Shown: piece after piece, positions 1 through 8,899 of the stretch
Layout of the letters: the number at the start of each line of letters is the position of its first letter
Position numbering within the stretch: position 1 is the stretch's first letter
Assembly (NCBI RefSeq): GCF_040409955.1
Contig: NZ_CP123384.1
Coordinates: forward strand, 992,001 to 1,056,000
Direction: 5' to 3'
Length of the DNA: 64,000 nt
Source: Salipiger sp. H15
GTDB taxonomy: Bacteria; Pseudomonadota; Alphaproteobacteria; Rhodobacterales; Rhodobacteraceae
The notes under the pieces: model-generated
Told to the model about the DNA's origin: nothing
Seen by the model: only the letters and a program-made list of their open reading frames with translations
The model's database searches: none
Made by a program: the position numbers and the translations under genes

Positions 1-77
1 TGTGCCATCATACGAGCGACAGCGCGCAGAACGCCCTGCTCTGGGTCTATCGCGCGATGGATGGAGGGCACGGATGA
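1..77 (+). CDS. DUF58-type protein, 3' end only
   Basis: Only the last 24 codons are in the window. The frame beginning at base 3 reads a C-terminus containing SAQNALLWVYRAMDGGHG and stops with TGA at 75-77. That stop overlaps the ATG of the next gene (ATGA at 74-77), so the two are translationally coupled. In Alphaproteobacteria the gene before a BatA/DUF4159 membrane protein is usually a DUF58 (von Willebrand-like) protein of the MoxR ATPase cluster, and this tail fits such a protein. The family assignment rests mainly on context because so little is visible. Confidence 0.5.
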   Translation, partial: CHHTSDSAQNALLWVYRAMDGGHG

Positions 78-2863
78 CCGTACTCGGCCCGCTGGGCTTC
101 ACCGCCCCCTGGCTCCTGCTGGGGCTGCTTGCCCTGCCGGTGCTCTGGGTTATCCTCCGCGCCGTCCCCCCGGCCCCGATCCGGCGCCTGTTCCCTGGCG
201 TGGTGCTGCTGCTCGGGCTCAAGGACGACGACCAGGTCACCGACCGCACCCCCTGGTGGCTGCTGCTGCTGCGCCTGCTGGCCGTGGCGGCGGTGATAAT
301 CGGGCTGGCCGGGCCGATCCTGAACCCCGAGGACGACTCGCAATCCGTGGGCACCGGCCCGCTGCTCGTGGTGATGGACGCCAGCTGGTCCTCTGCCGCC
401 GACTGGCGCGCGCGTCAGACCGCGCTCGATGCGCTGCTCTCGCGGGCCGAGCGCGAGGCGCGGCCGGTCGCGGTGATCCGCCTGACCGAACCCGAGGTGC
501 CGCAGTTCCAGCAGGCCGCCGTGATGCGCTCACGCCTGTCGGGGCTGCAGCCCGAGCCCTGGGAGCCCGGCGAGGAGCACGTGACCCGCGCACTGTCGAT
601 GCTGCCCGAGGGGGATTTCGACAGCTACTGGATGTCCGACGGGCTTGCCCGCGACAGCCGCGAGCCGCTGCTCGACGCGCTGATGGAGCACGGGCAGGTC
701 ACCGTCTTCGAAAGCCCGCGCAACCTGACCGCGCTGCTGCCGCCGCGCTTCGAGGACGGGCATGTCCAGCTGACCGCCCGCCGCCTGCACCCCGGCGCCG
801 CGCGCGAGATTTCCATCGCCGGGCACGGACTCGACCCGGCGGGCAACCCCGCCGTGCTGGTCCGCGCGCCGCTCACCTTCGCCGAGGGTGCCTCGGAAGG
901 CCAGCTCGACCTCTCGCTGCCCGCCGAGCTGCGCGCCCGCATCACCCGCTTCGAGATCGACGGTGCCCGCAGCGCCGGCGCGGTCAGCCTGCCCGACGAC
1001 AGCCTGCGCCGCCGCGAGGTCGCGCTGATCGCCGGGAACGAGAACCGCGAGGGGCTCGAGCTGCTCTCGCCGCTCTACTATCTTCACAAGGCGCTGGAAG
1101 AGGATGTCGACATCCTCGACGGTGCGCTGACCGAGGTGCTGCCCGCCAACCCCGACGTGATCGTGCTCGCCGACGTGGCGACGCTTGGCCCGGGCGAGGC
1201 CGAGGGCGTGACCGAATGGCTCGAGAAGGGCGGCACGCTGCTGCGCTTTGCCGGGCCGCGGCTGGCCGCCTCGGACCTCTCGCGCGACCGCGAGGACCCG
1301 CTGATGCCCGTGCGCCTGCGCGCCGGCGGGCGCTCGGTCGGCGGCGCGATGAGCTGGGGCGAGCCGAAATCGCTGGCCCCCTTCCCAGAGGGCAGCCCGT
1401 TCGAGGGGCTCCGGATCCCGGCCGACGTCACCGTGACCAGCCAGGTCATGGCGCAGCCCGACCCGACCCTCGCCGAGCGCGTCATCGCCCAGCTGAGCGA
1501 CGGCACCCCGCTGGTGACCCGCAAGCGCGTCGGACAGGGGCAGGTCGTGCTCTTCCACGTCACCGCCAACGCCGAATGGTCCACACTGCCGCTCTCGGGG
1601 CTCTTCGTGCAGATGCTCGAGCGGCTGGCGATCTCGGCCATGCCCGCGACCCCCGACCCCGAAGAACTGGTGGGCACCATGTGGCAACCCATTCGCGTGC
1701 TCGACGGCTTCGGCGCCGTGGTCGATGCGGGCACCCTGCCCGGCGTGCCCGGCGAGGCGCTGCTCTCCGCCCCGCTCGGCCCCGAGCTGCGCCCCGGCCT
1801 CTACCAGGGCGAGGATCGCAGCCTCGCGCGCAACGTGGTGACCGAGGACACGGTGCTCGAACCCGCCGTCTGGCCCGACACGGTGCCGGTCGAGGGGATG
1901 ACCCGGCCACAGGAGACCCCGCTCGCCGGCTGGCTGCTGGCGCTGGCGATCGCGCTGCTGCTCGCCGATGTCATCGCCTCGCTCGCCCTCTCGGGCCGGC
2001 TGCGCGGCGCCCGGCCCACCGCCGTCGCGCTGCTGCTGGCGCTGAGCCTCGGACCGCTCGCCGCCCCCGGCACGGTCCGGGCGCAGGGCGCGGCGTCGGG
2101 CGGGGGCGACGCCTTTGCCGAGGCGGCCACCGCCGAGGTCACCCTCGCCCATGTCATCACCGGCGATGCGCAGCTCGACGACCTGGCGCAGAACGGGCTG
2201 CGCGGCCTGTCGGAGACGCTCTTCTACCGCACCTCGGTCGAACCCTCCGAGCCGATGGCGGTCGACCTCGAGAAGGACGAGCTGGCCTTCTTCCCGTTGC
2301 TCTACTGGCCGATCACCCCGTCGCAGCCCACCCCCTCGCCCGCCGCCTATGCCAAGCTCAACGAGTACCTGCGCTCGGGCGGGATGATCCTCTTCGACAC
2401 CCGCGACGCCGATGTCGCGGGCTTCGGCACGGCCAGCCCCGAGGGGCGCAAGCTGCGCGAGCTCGCCGCCCCGCTCGACATCCCGCCGTTGGAGCCGGTG
2501 CCGCAGGACCACGTGCTGACCCGCACCTTCTACCTGCTGCAGGACTTCCCCGGCCGCTACACCAGCCGCGACGTCTGGGTCGAGGCCGCGCCGCCCGATG
2601 CTGAGCTGATCGAGGGCATGCCCTTCCGCAACCTCAACGACAACGTCACCCCGGTGGTGATCGGCGGCAACGACTGGGCCGCGGCCTGGGCGGTGGACGC
2701 GCGCGGCAACCCGCAGGTGCGCATCGGCTCGGGCTTCGCCGGCGAGCGCCAGCGCGAGATCGCCTATCGCTTCGGGATCAACCTGGTGATGCACGTGCTC
2801 ACCGGCAACTACAAATCCGACCAGGTCCACGTGCCTGCGCTTCTCGACAGGCTGGGCCAATGA
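74..2863 (+). CDS. BatA-like N-terminal / DUF4159 C-terminal membrane protein
   Basis: A 929-residue inner-membrane protein. Two N-terminal membrane helices lie around residues 10-28 and 60-80, as in the BatA/aerotolerance N-terminal domain. They are followed by a von Willebrand-like segment with the MIDAS-type motif DASWSS. Two hydrophobic stretches near residues 616-636 and 655-675 precede a C-terminal DUF4159 domain (about 690-929), related to glutamine-amidotransferase folds. I chose the ATG at 74 over the open frame reaching base 2 because it forms ATGA with the upstream stop and places the first helix near the N-terminus. Such proteins occur in MoxR-DUF58-BatA operons of unclear function, probably a MoxR-assisted envelope complex. 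Confidence 0.85.
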   Translation: MTVLGPLGFTAPWLLLGLLALPVLWVILRAVPPAPIRRLFPGVVLLLGLKDDDQVTDRTPWWLLLLRLLAVAAVIIGLAGPILNPEDDSQSVGTGPLLVVMDASWSSAADWRARQTALDALLSRAEREARPVAVIRLTEPEVPQFQQAAVMRSRLSGLQPEPWEPGEEHVTRALSMLPEGDFDSYWMSDGLARDSREPLLDALMEHGQVTVFESPRNLTALLPPRFEDGHVQLTARRLHPGAAREISIAGHGLDPAGNPAVLVRAPLTFAEGASEGQLDLSLPAELRARITRFEIDGARSAGAVSLPDDSLRRREVALIAGNENREGLELLSPLYYLHKALEEDVDILDGALTEVLPANPDVIVLADVATLGPGEAEGVTEWLEKGGTLLRFAGPRLAASDLSRDREDPLMPVRLRAGGRSVGGAMSWGEPKSLAPFPEGSPFEGLRIPADVTVTSQVMAQPDPTLAERVIAQLSDGTPLVTRKRVGQGQVVLFHVTANAEWSTLPLSGLFVQMLERLAISAMPATPDPEELVGTMWQPIRVLDGFGAVVDAGTLPGVPGEALLSAPLGPELRPGLYQGEDRSLARNVVTEDTVLEPAVWPDTVPVEGMTRPQETPLAGWLLALAIALLLADVIASLALSGRLRGARPTAVALLLALSLGPLAAPGTVRAQGAASGGGDAFAEAATAEVTLAHVITGDAQLDDLAQNGLRGLSETLFYRTSVEPSEPMAVDLEKDELAFFPLLYWPITPSQPTPSPAAYAKLNEYLRSGGMILFDTRDADVAGFGTASPEGRKLRELAAPLDIPPLEPVPQDHVLTRTFYLLQDFPGRYTSRDVWVEAAPPDAELIEGMPFRNLNDNVTPVVIGGNDWAAAWAVDARGNPQVRIGSGFAGERQREIAYRFGINLVMHVLTGNYKSDQVHVPALLDRLGQ

Positions 2864-2876
2864 ACGGATTGCACGC

Positions 2877-4919
2877 ATGACCGGCGAAATCGTCTTTGAC
2901 CCGCTGCTGCCCTGGCCCGTGATCTGGGCCCTCGGCGGCGTGGCGCTGGTCTCGGTCGCGCTGGCGCTCTGGCGCGGCATGCCCGGCTGGGCGCTGCGCT
3001 TCTTCGCAGGCTTCGTGCTGGTCGCGGCGCTCACCCAGCCGTCCTTCCAGGAAGAGGACCGCGCGCCGCTTTCCGACATCGTGCTGCTGCTCGAGGACCA
3101 GAGCGCCTCGCAGAAGCTCGGCGACCGGCTCGAGACCACGAAGGAAACGGCGGACGCGCTCGAGGCGCGGCTCGCCGCCCGGCCCAACACCGAGGTGCGC
3201 CGCATCACCGTGCCCGACGGCGAGGGCGACAGCGGCACGCTGCTGATGACCGCCCTCTCCGAGGCGCTGGCCGAGGAGCCGCGCGGCCGGGTCGCGGGGA
3301 TCTTCCTGCTCTCCGACGGGCGGCTGCATGATCTCGAACGCGCGCCAAACCTGCCCGCGCCGCTGCACCTGCTGCTGACCGGGCACGACACCGACTGGGA
3401 CCGCCGCCTGATCGTCAAGAACGCCCCGGCCTTCGCCATCCTCGGCGAGCCCGTCACCCTGACCCTGCGGGTCGAGGATGACGGCGCCGCCCCGCGCGAG
3501 ATCGACACCGAGCTGCAGATCTCGATCGACGGCGGCACCCCGAGCAGCTACCGCGTCCCGCTCGGCCAGGACATCGAGCTGCCGGTGACCCTGCCGCACG
3601 GCGGGCTCAACGTGATCCAGTTCACCGTCCCCGAGGGCGAGGCCGAGCTGACCGACCGCAACAACACCGCGCTGGTGCAGATCAACGGCGTGCGCGACCG
3701 GCTGCGCGTGCTGCTGGTCTCGGGCGAGCCGCACGCGGGCAGCCGCACCTGGCGCAACCTGCTGAAATCCGACAGTTCCGTCGATCTCGTGCATTTCACC
3801 ATCCTGCGCCCGCCCGAGAAGCAGGACGGCGTGCCGGTGACCGAGCTCTCGCTCATCGCCTTCCCGACGCGCGAGCTCTTCCTCGAGAAGATCGAGGATT
3901 TCGACCTGATCATCTTCGACCGCTACAAGCGCCGCGGCATCCTGCCCGCCATCTACCTCGACAACGTGCGCAACTACGTCGAGAACGGCGGCGCGCTGCT
4001 GATCGCGGCCGGGCCCGACTATGCCAGCGCCGACTCGCTCTACCGCTCGCCCCTGGCCGAGATCCTGCCCGCCGAACCCACCGCCCGCGTCATCGACCAG
4101 GGCTACCGGCCCAAGGTCACCGACCTCGGCCAGCGCCACCCGGTCACCGCCGGGCTCACCGGCGCCGACACCTGGGGCCGCTGGATGCGCCAGGTCGAGG
4201 TGACCCCGCTCGACAGCGCCGAGGTGCTGATGTCCGGCGCCGAGGACAAGCCGCTGCTGGTGCTCGACCGGATCGGCGAGGGGCGCGTCGCGCTGATCGC
4301 CTCGGACCAGGCCTGGCTCTGGTCGCGCGGCTTCGAGGGCGGCGGGCCGCAGCTCGACCTGCTGCGACGCCTCGCGCACTGGATGATGAAGGAGCCCGAG
4401 CTCGAGGAAGAGGCGCTCTGGGCCGAGGCCACCGGCCAGCACATGCGCATCATCCGCCGCACGCTCGAGGATGGCGTCGGCGCGGTCACCGTCACCCGCC
4501 CGGACGGCACCGAGGAGAGCCTGCAGATGCAGGAGGTCTCGCCCGGCCGTTTCGAGGCCACCTACGACGGGCCCGAGATCGGCCTCTACCGGTTGAAGGA
4601 GGGCGAGCAGGAGGCGGTGATCGGCCTCGGCCCGGCAGCTCCGCGCGAGTTCGAGCAGACCATCGCCAGCGGCGAGGCGCTGGAGCCGGTGGTCGCCTCC
4701 CTGCGCGGCGGCGAGGCGAATATCGAGGACGGTCTGCCGAGCATCCGCGCCGTGGGCGCCGGGCGTCCCGCCGCCGGGCGCGGCTGGATGGGCATCACCC
4801 CGCGCGAGGCCTTCGAGACCATGGACGTGACCCGCATCCCGCTGCTTCCAGCCTGGCTGACCCTGCTGCTCGCCGCGGGCTTCATCGTCGGCGCCTGGCT
4901 GCGCGAAGGGCGGCGCTGA
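2877..4919 (+). CDS. Membrane protein with glutamine-amidotransferase-like region
   Basis: A 680-residue protein starting 13 bp after the DUF4159 gene and surely in the same operon. It has two N-terminal membrane helices (about 12-31 and 40-58), a large extracytoplasmic body and one C-terminal helix ending in LREGRR. The body contains a von Willebrand-like strand (DIVLLLEDQSAS) and, from about residue 275, a Rossmann-like stretch (LLVSGEPHAGS, then DFDLIIFDRY and NGGALLIAAGPDY) resembling class I glutamine-amidotransferase-like domains. No catalytic Cys-His pair is obvious, so it is probably structural. It is a usual partner of DUF58 and DUF4159 proteins; its biochemical role is unknown. It is followed by a paired hairpin that probably ends transcription from both sides. 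Confidence 0.8.
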   Translation: MTGEIVFDPLLPWPVIWALGGVALVSVALALWRGMPGWALRFFAGFVLVAALTQPSFQEEDRAPLSDIVLLLEDQSASQKLGDRLETTKETADALEARLAARPNTEVRRITVPDGEGDSGTLLMTALSEALAEEPRGRVAGIFLLSDGRLHDLERAPNLPAPLHLLLTGHDTDWDRRLIVKNAPAFAILGEPVTLTLRVEDDGAAPREIDTELQISIDGGTPSSYRVPLGQDIELPVTLPHGGLNVIQFTVPEGEAELTDRNNTALVQINGVRDRLRVLLVSGEPHAGSRTWRNLLKSDSSVDLVHFTILRPPEKQDGVPVTELSLIAFPTRELFLEKIEDFDLIIFDRYKRRGILPAIYLDNVRNYVENGGALLIAAGPDYASADSLYRSPLAEILPAEPTARVIDQGYRPKVTDLGQRHPVTAGLTGADTWGRWMRQVEVTPLDSAEVLMSGAEDKPLLVLDRIGEGRVALIASDQAWLWSRGFEGGGPQLDLLRRLAHWMMKEPELEEEALWAEATGQHMRIIRRTLEDGVGAVTVTRPDGTEESLQMQEVSPGRFEATYDGPEIGLYRLKEGEQEAVIGLGPAAPREFEQTIASGEALEPVVASLRGGEANIEDGLPSIRAVGAGRPAAGRGWMGITPREAFETMDVTRIPLLPAWLTLLLAAGFIVGAWLREGRR

Positions 4920-4957
4920 TCCTGCACCGGAACTTGGCACGCGCCGCCGGGCATGGC

Positions 4958-5003
4958 GCAACTCCCTTTGAAGGGAGTTGCAAAAGCCTTCGAAGGCTTT
5001 TGC
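4958..5003. terminator. Paired hairpin, bidirectional terminator (copy 1)
   Basis: Two adjoining palindromes share a GC. The first has 11-bp arms at 4958-4968 and 4971-4981 with a TG loop. The second is a perfect 24-bp palindrome at 4980-5003 centred on CCTTCGAAGG. It lies between two convergent genes, one base from the stop of the minus-strand gene, which suits a bidirectional terminator. The same two-hairpin plan recurs at 63101-63145 with different but still paired bases. Confidence 0.7.
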
Positions 5004-5711
5004 TCAGGTGTCCTCGGAGGCAAGCAGCACCTCGCGCGACTGCGAGGTGAACTCGCGCCGCAGGATCACCGACAGGGTGATGACTACCGCGATCAGCAGC
5101 GGGATCGAGCCCAGCAGCCAGGCGGTGGAGCCGATGCCGTAGTAGACCGACCGCAGCCCGCGGTTGTAGCTGCGCGCGGCAAGGATGTTGATCTCGGCGG
5201 CCTTGGCGGCGCGGGAATAGGCGATCGTGCTCTCGTCGTTCGGCACCGCCCCCATCATCACCGAGCAATAGCCGAAGAGCCGGTTCGACCAGACGAACTT
5301 CAGGAAGGCATTGGCGGCGAAGGCGAGGATCAGCAGCAGCTTCGCCTCCCAGACGATGGTCGGCGCGTCGCCCCCGGCGGAAAGGTCCTCGGCCACGCCG
5401 CGCACCCGGTCGGGGTTGCCGAGCAGCGCGAAGATGCCGCCGATGGCGATCATCGAGGTCGAGGCGAAGAAGGCCGTGCTCTGCCGCAGGCTGCCGACGA
5501 TGTTGGAATCGAAGATGCGCGGCTGGCGGGTGACGAAATGCTTCATCCACTGCCGCCGGTAGCGCGCCATCAGCACCGAGACCGAGGGCCGCCGCGCCGG
5601 CGGATGTTCGATCAGCCAGGAACTGCCCAGCCAGCTGACCACCAGCAGCACCACCCCCGCGAGGTCGAGCGGCGCGAAGTAGAAGAACGGGTCGAGCGAG
5701 GGAAGCGCCAT
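5004..5711 (-). CDS. DUF599 family membrane protein
   Basis: A 235-residue integral membrane protein of the DUF599 family, whose function is unknown. The visible layout is an N-terminal helix (about 11-30), a conserved cytoplasmic stretch (RYRRQWMKHFVTRQPRIFD), a further helix near 75-95, a helix around 125-145 and a last helix near 195-220. The ATG at 5711 follows the stop of the upstream CopD-family gene by 2 bp, so the two form one unit. The open frame continues upstream inside the CopD gene, but there it reads a translation unlike any protein and is ignored. It ends just before the paired hairpin at 4958-5003. Confidence 0.8.
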   Translation of the reverse strand: MALPSLDPFFYFAPLDLAGVVLLVVSWLGSSWLIEHPPARRPSVSVLMARYRRQWMKHFVTRQPRIFDSNIVGSLRQSTAFFASTSMIAIGGIFALLGNPDRVRGVAEDLSAGGDAPTIVWEAKLLLILAFAANAFLKFVWSNRLFGYCSVMMGAVPNDESTIAYSRAAKAAEINILAARSYNRGLRSVYYGIGSTAWLLGSIPLLIAVVITLSVILRREFTSQSREVLLASEDT

Positions 5712-5713
5712 GG

Positions 5714-6133
5714 TCAGAACGGTTTCGCCACGACCAGCCAGAGGATGGCGATCGTGCCCACCACGCTGATCTCGTTGAAGATTCGCAGGAACGTGTCCGA
5801 CTCGCGGAACTCGCCCTTCTTGGCGCGGCCGACCAGCACCCCGGTCCAGACGTAATGCGCCGCCAACAACGCCACGAGGCCGATCTTGGCGTGCAGCCAG
5901 CCCGGGAAGCCCCAGAGCACGCCGAGCCAGAGTCCGGTGATCACCGCGATCACCGCCAGCCCCGCCGAGAAGCGGTAGAGCCGGTAGGTGAGATCGCCCA
6001 GCGGGCCGAACTCGCCGGTCCTGGCGTAGTCGCGTTTCCAATAGATGAGCGCACGCGGCACGGCGAAGATGGAGGTCATCCATCCCATGACGCAAAGAAT
6101 GTGAATGATCTTCAGCCAGTCCATGGGCTCCAC
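5714..6133 (-). CDS. CopD family / HemJ-like small membrane protein
   Basis: A 139-residue protein with four predicted membrane helices, in the CopD/UPF0093 superfamily. The N-terminus (MDWLKIIHILCVMGWM) carries the helix-borne His typical of this group, and more His residues occur in later helices (WLHAKIG, AAHYVW). Relatives include HemJ protoporphyrinogen oxidase and copper-resistance CopD domains. Length and layout resemble HemJ, but many Rhodobacterales carry several such paralogues, so a haem role is not proven. It is the first gene of a two-gene minus-strand unit with the DUF599 protein and is divergent from glcD. Confidence 0.75.
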   Translation of the reverse strand: MEPMDWLKIIHILCVMGWMTSIFAVPRALIYWKRDYARTGEFGPLGDLTYRLYRFSAGLAVIAVITGLWLGVLWGFPGWLHAKIGLVALLAAHYVWTGVLVGRAKKGEFRESDTFLRIFNEISVVGTIAILWLVVAKPF

Positions 6134-6201
6134 CTGCTACCATTCCCCTGCGCCGCGCAAGATGCTGCGGTGCCGCGAGAACCCGAGCGTGGCAAAAACG
6201 C

Positions 6202-6240
6202 TTGGCGAGCGCCGAAATTGGTTATATGAACTTACCAATT
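6202..6240 (+). promoter_or_regulatory. Putative glc promoter with overlapping operator
   Basis: An inverted repeat AATTGGT (6216-6222) / ACCAATT (6234-6240) with an 11-base centre lies just before glcD. TTGGCG at 6202-6207 and TATGAA at 6225-6230 could be a -35/-10 pair with 17 bases between. The repeat would then cover the -10 region, as a repressor site does. Half-sites of this kind are bound by FadR-group GntR regulators (GlcC, LldR, PdhR), although those usually use shorter centres. No such regulator is encoded in the window. Confidence 0.45.
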
Positions 6241-6256
6241 CGAGGAGGAGACCCCG

Positions 6257-7705
6257 ATGGAGATGCCAGCCCCCGACGCAAGCATCCTCGCGCGCAAGGA
6301 CGAGATCGTCGCGCGGCTGAGGGCGGTTCTGCCCGAAGATGCGGTGATCTCGGACCTGTCCGAGACCCGCGCCTACGAATGCGACGCGCTCACCGCCTAC
6401 CGCTGCCCGCCGCTCTGCGCGGTGCTGCCCTCCACCACCGAGGAAGTCGCGGCGGTGCTGAGAATCTGCCATGCCGAGGGTGTGCCCGTAGTGCCGCGCG
6501 GCTCGGGCACCTCGCTGGCGGGCGGCGCGCTGCCCACCGCCGACAGCGTGATCCTCGGCGTGGCAAAGATGAACCGCGTGCTCGAGACGGATTACGCCAA
6601 CCGCTTCATCCGCGTGCAGACCGGGCGCACCAACCTGTCGGTCAGCGGCGCCGTGGCCGAGGAGGAGTTCTTCTACGCCCCCGACCCCTCGTCGCAGCTG
6701 GCCTGCGCCATCGCCGGGAACATCGCGATGAACTCGGGCGGGGCGCATTGCCTCAAGTACGGCGTGACCACCAACAACCTCATGGGCGTCACCATGGTGC
6801 TGATGGACGGCACGGTGATCGAGCTCGGCGGCGCGCATCTCGACGCGCCGGGGCTCGACCTGCTGGGGGTGATCTGCGGCTCCGAGGGCCAGCTCGGCGT
6901 CGTCACCGAGGCGACGCTGCGCATCCTGCGCAAGCCCGAGGGCGCGCGGCCGGTGCTGATGGGCTTTGCGTCCAACGAAGTGGCCGGGGAATGCGTGTCG
7001 GACATCATCAAGGCGGGCGTTCTGCCGGTCGCGATCGAGTTCATGGACCGCCCCTGCATCGAGGCCTGCGAGGCCTTTGCCCATGCCGGCTACCCGATGT
7101 GCGAGGCGCTGCTGATCGTCGAGGTCGAGGGCTCGGAGGCCGAGATCGCCGAGCAGCTCGCGAAGATCATCGAGATCGCGAAACGCCACGACCCGGTCGA
7201 GCTGCGCGAGGCGAAGGACGAGGACGAGGCGGGCCGCATCTGGCTCGGCCGCAAGTCCGCCTTCGGCGCGATGGGGCAGATCAACGACTACATGTGCCTC
7301 GACGGCACGATCCCGGTCTCGTCCCTGCCCCACGTGCTGCGGCGCATCGGCGAGATGTCGGAGGAGTTCGGCCTCAAGGTCGCCAACGTCTTCCACGCCG
7401 GCGACGGCAACATGCACCCGCTGATCCTGTTCAACGCCAACCAGGAGGGCCAGCTCGAGCTCTGCGAGCGCTTTGGGGCGGAGATTCTCAAGCTCTGCGT
7501 CGAGGTCGGCGGCTGCCTGACCGGTGAGCACGGCGTCGGGATCGAGAAGCGCGACCTCATGCACACGCAATACGCGCCCGCCGACCTCGAGGCGCAGATG
7601 GCGGTGAAGGACGTCTTCGACCCGCGCTGGCTGCTCAACCCCGCCAAGGTGTTCCCGCTCGACGCCTCGGAAAGCCGCCGCCACCTCGCGGTGGCGGCCG
7701 AGTGA
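6257..7705 (+). CDS. glcD: Glycolate oxidase FAD subunit GlcD
   Basis: A 482-residue FAD-linked oxidase that oxidises glycolate (also D-lactate-type 2-hydroxy acids) to the 2-oxo acid as part of the membrane-associated GlcDEF complex. The FAD-binding domain (about 45-190) contains PRGSGTSLAGG at residues 80-90. The C-terminal cap domain has HAGDGNMHP near 380 and GEHGVGIEKRD near 422, both typical of GlcD. A strong ribosome site (GAGGAGGAG, 6242-6250) sits six bases before the ATG. It is the first gene of glcDEF, preceded by a candidate promoter/operator, and is divergent from the CopD gene. Confidence 0.95.
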   Translation: MEMPAPDASILARKDEIVARLRAVLPEDAVISDLSETRAYECDALTAYRCPPLCAVLPSTTEEVAAVLRICHAEGVPVVPRGSGTSLAGGALPTADSVILGVAKMNRVLETDYANRFIRVQTGRTNLSVSGAVAEEEFFYAPDPSSQLACAIAGNIAMNSGGAHCLKYGVTTNNLMGVTMVLMDGTVIELGGAHLDAPGLDLLGVICGSEGQLGVVTEATLRILRKPEGARPVLMGFASNEVAGECVSDIIKAGVLPVAIEFMDRPCIEACEAFAHAGYPMCEALLIVEVEGSEAEIAEQLAKIIEIAKRHDPVELREAKDEDEAGRIWLGRKSAFGAMGQINDYMCLDGTIPVSSLPHVLRRIGEMSEEFGLKVANVFHAGDGNMHPLILFNANQEGQLELCERFGAEILKLCVEVGGCLTGEHGVGIEKRDLMHTQYAPADLEAQMAVKDVFDPRWLLNPAKVFPLDASESRRHLAVAAE

Positions 7706-7713
7706 GCCGCAGA

Positions 7714-7760
7714 GGGGGCTCTGCCCCCGTCCGCTGGCGCGGACTCCCCCGGGATATTTT
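7714..7760. repeat. Intergenic hairpin plus CCCCCGGGATATTT repeat
   Basis: Between glcD and glcE a hairpin GGGGGC-TCT-GCCCCC (7714-7728) is followed by CCCCCGGGATATTTT (7746-7760). The opposite-strand form of the second element, AAATATCCCGGGG, occurs at 18888-18900 after gabD, also next to a hairpin. This looks like a dispersed intergenic repeat. It lies inside an operon here, so it may reduce rather than end readthrough, or stabilise the upstream message. Confidence 0.5.
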
Positions 7761-7777
7761 GACCATGTGGAAGCCTG

Positions 7778-8875
7778 ATGAGACCTGAGACCGAGACCGA
7801 CCTTGCCGAGATGATCTCCGCCAGCACCGGGCCGCTGCACATCCGCGGCGGCGGCACGCGCAGCGCCGGCGCCGCCGCGGGCGCGCCGCTGGAGACCGGC
7901 GGGCTTTCGGGCATCACGCTCTACGAGCCGGGCGCGCTGACGCTGGTGGCGAAGGCGGGCACGCCGCTTGCGGAGATCGAGGCCGCGCTCGACACCGAGG
8001 GCCAGCGGCTGGCCTTCGAGGTGCCCGACATGCGCGGGCTGCTTGGCACGGAAGGCGCCAGCACGCTCGGCGGGATCGTCGCCGCCAATGCCTCGGGGCC
8101 GCGGCGCATCGCCTCGGGGGCCTGCCGCGACTTCCTGCTGGGCGTGCGCTTCGTCGACGGCGCCGGCACGGTGGTGTCGAACGGCGGGCGGGTGATGAAG
8201 AACGTCACCGGCTACGACCTCGTCAAGCTGATGGCGGGCAGCCACGGCACGCTCGGGGTGCTGACCGAGCTCAGCTTCAAGGTGCTGCCGAAACCCGAGA
8301 CCGCCGCGACGCTGCTGCTGCACGGGCTTTCGGACGCCGAGGCGGTGGCGGCCATGGCCGCGGCGCTCGGCTCGCCCTTCGACGTGACCGGCGCGGCGCA
8401 TGACCCGGCGGCGCGGCGCACGCTGCTGCGCATCGAGGGGTTCGAGCACTCCGTCGCCTACCGGCTCGGCCAGCTCGCGGCGCTCTTCCCGGGGCGCGAG
8501 CTTTCCGAGGAGACCGGCGCGGAGGAAGTGGCCGCGCTCTGGGCCGGGGTGCGCGACGTGGCGCCGCTGCAGGGCCGCGCGGGGGATGTCTGGCGCATCT
8601 CCTGCAAGCCCTCGGACGCGCCCGGCCTCGCGGCACGGCTGCGCGCCGGCGCGCTGCTCTACGACTGGGGCGGCGGGCTGGTCTGGGCGCTGCTGCCCGA
8701 GGGCACCGACGCCCGCGCCCGGCTCGGTGCCTTCGCCGGCCATGCCACGCGGGTGCGCGGCGCGGGCAGTGCCCCTGCCTTCCACCCCGCCCCCGCCGCC
8801 GTCGCCGCACTCTCCGAGGGGCTGCGCCGCCGTTTCGATCCGCGCGGGGTGCTCAACCCCGGCCTGATGGCGTGA
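7778..8875 (+). CDS. glcE: Glycolate oxidase subunit GlcE
   Basis: A 365-residue second FAD-binding subunit of glycolate oxidase. The FAD domain shows IRGGGTRSAG near residue 22, LGGIVAANASGPRR near 100 and NVTGYDLVKLMAGSHG near 140, a run characteristic of GlcE. It lacks the long C-terminal half of GlcD, as expected for the shorter subunit, and ends with the usual FDPRGVLNPG. It is the second gene of glcDEF, separated from glcD by 72 bp that hold a hairpin and a repeat element. The ribosome site before the ATG is weak (GGAAG). Confidence 0.93.
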   Translation: MRPETETDLAEMISASTGPLHIRGGGTRSAGAAAGAPLETGGLSGITLYEPGALTLVAKAGTPLAEIEAALDTEGQRLAFEVPDMRGLLGTEGASTLGGIVAANASGPRRIASGACRDFLLGVRFVDGAGTVVSNGGRVMKNVTGYDLVKLMAGSHGTLGVLTELSFKVLPKPETAATLLLHGLSDAEAVAAMAAALGSPFDVTGAAHDPAARRTLLRIEGFEHSVAYRLGQLAALFPGRELSEETGAEEVAALWAGVRDVAPLQGRAGDVWRISCKPSDAPGLAARLRAGALLYDWGGGLVWALLPEGTDARARLGAFAGHATRVRGAGSAPAFHPAPAAVAALSEGLRRRFDPRGVLNPGLMA

Positions 8876-8899
8876 CCCGCCGGAGCTGAGGACCAGGAC

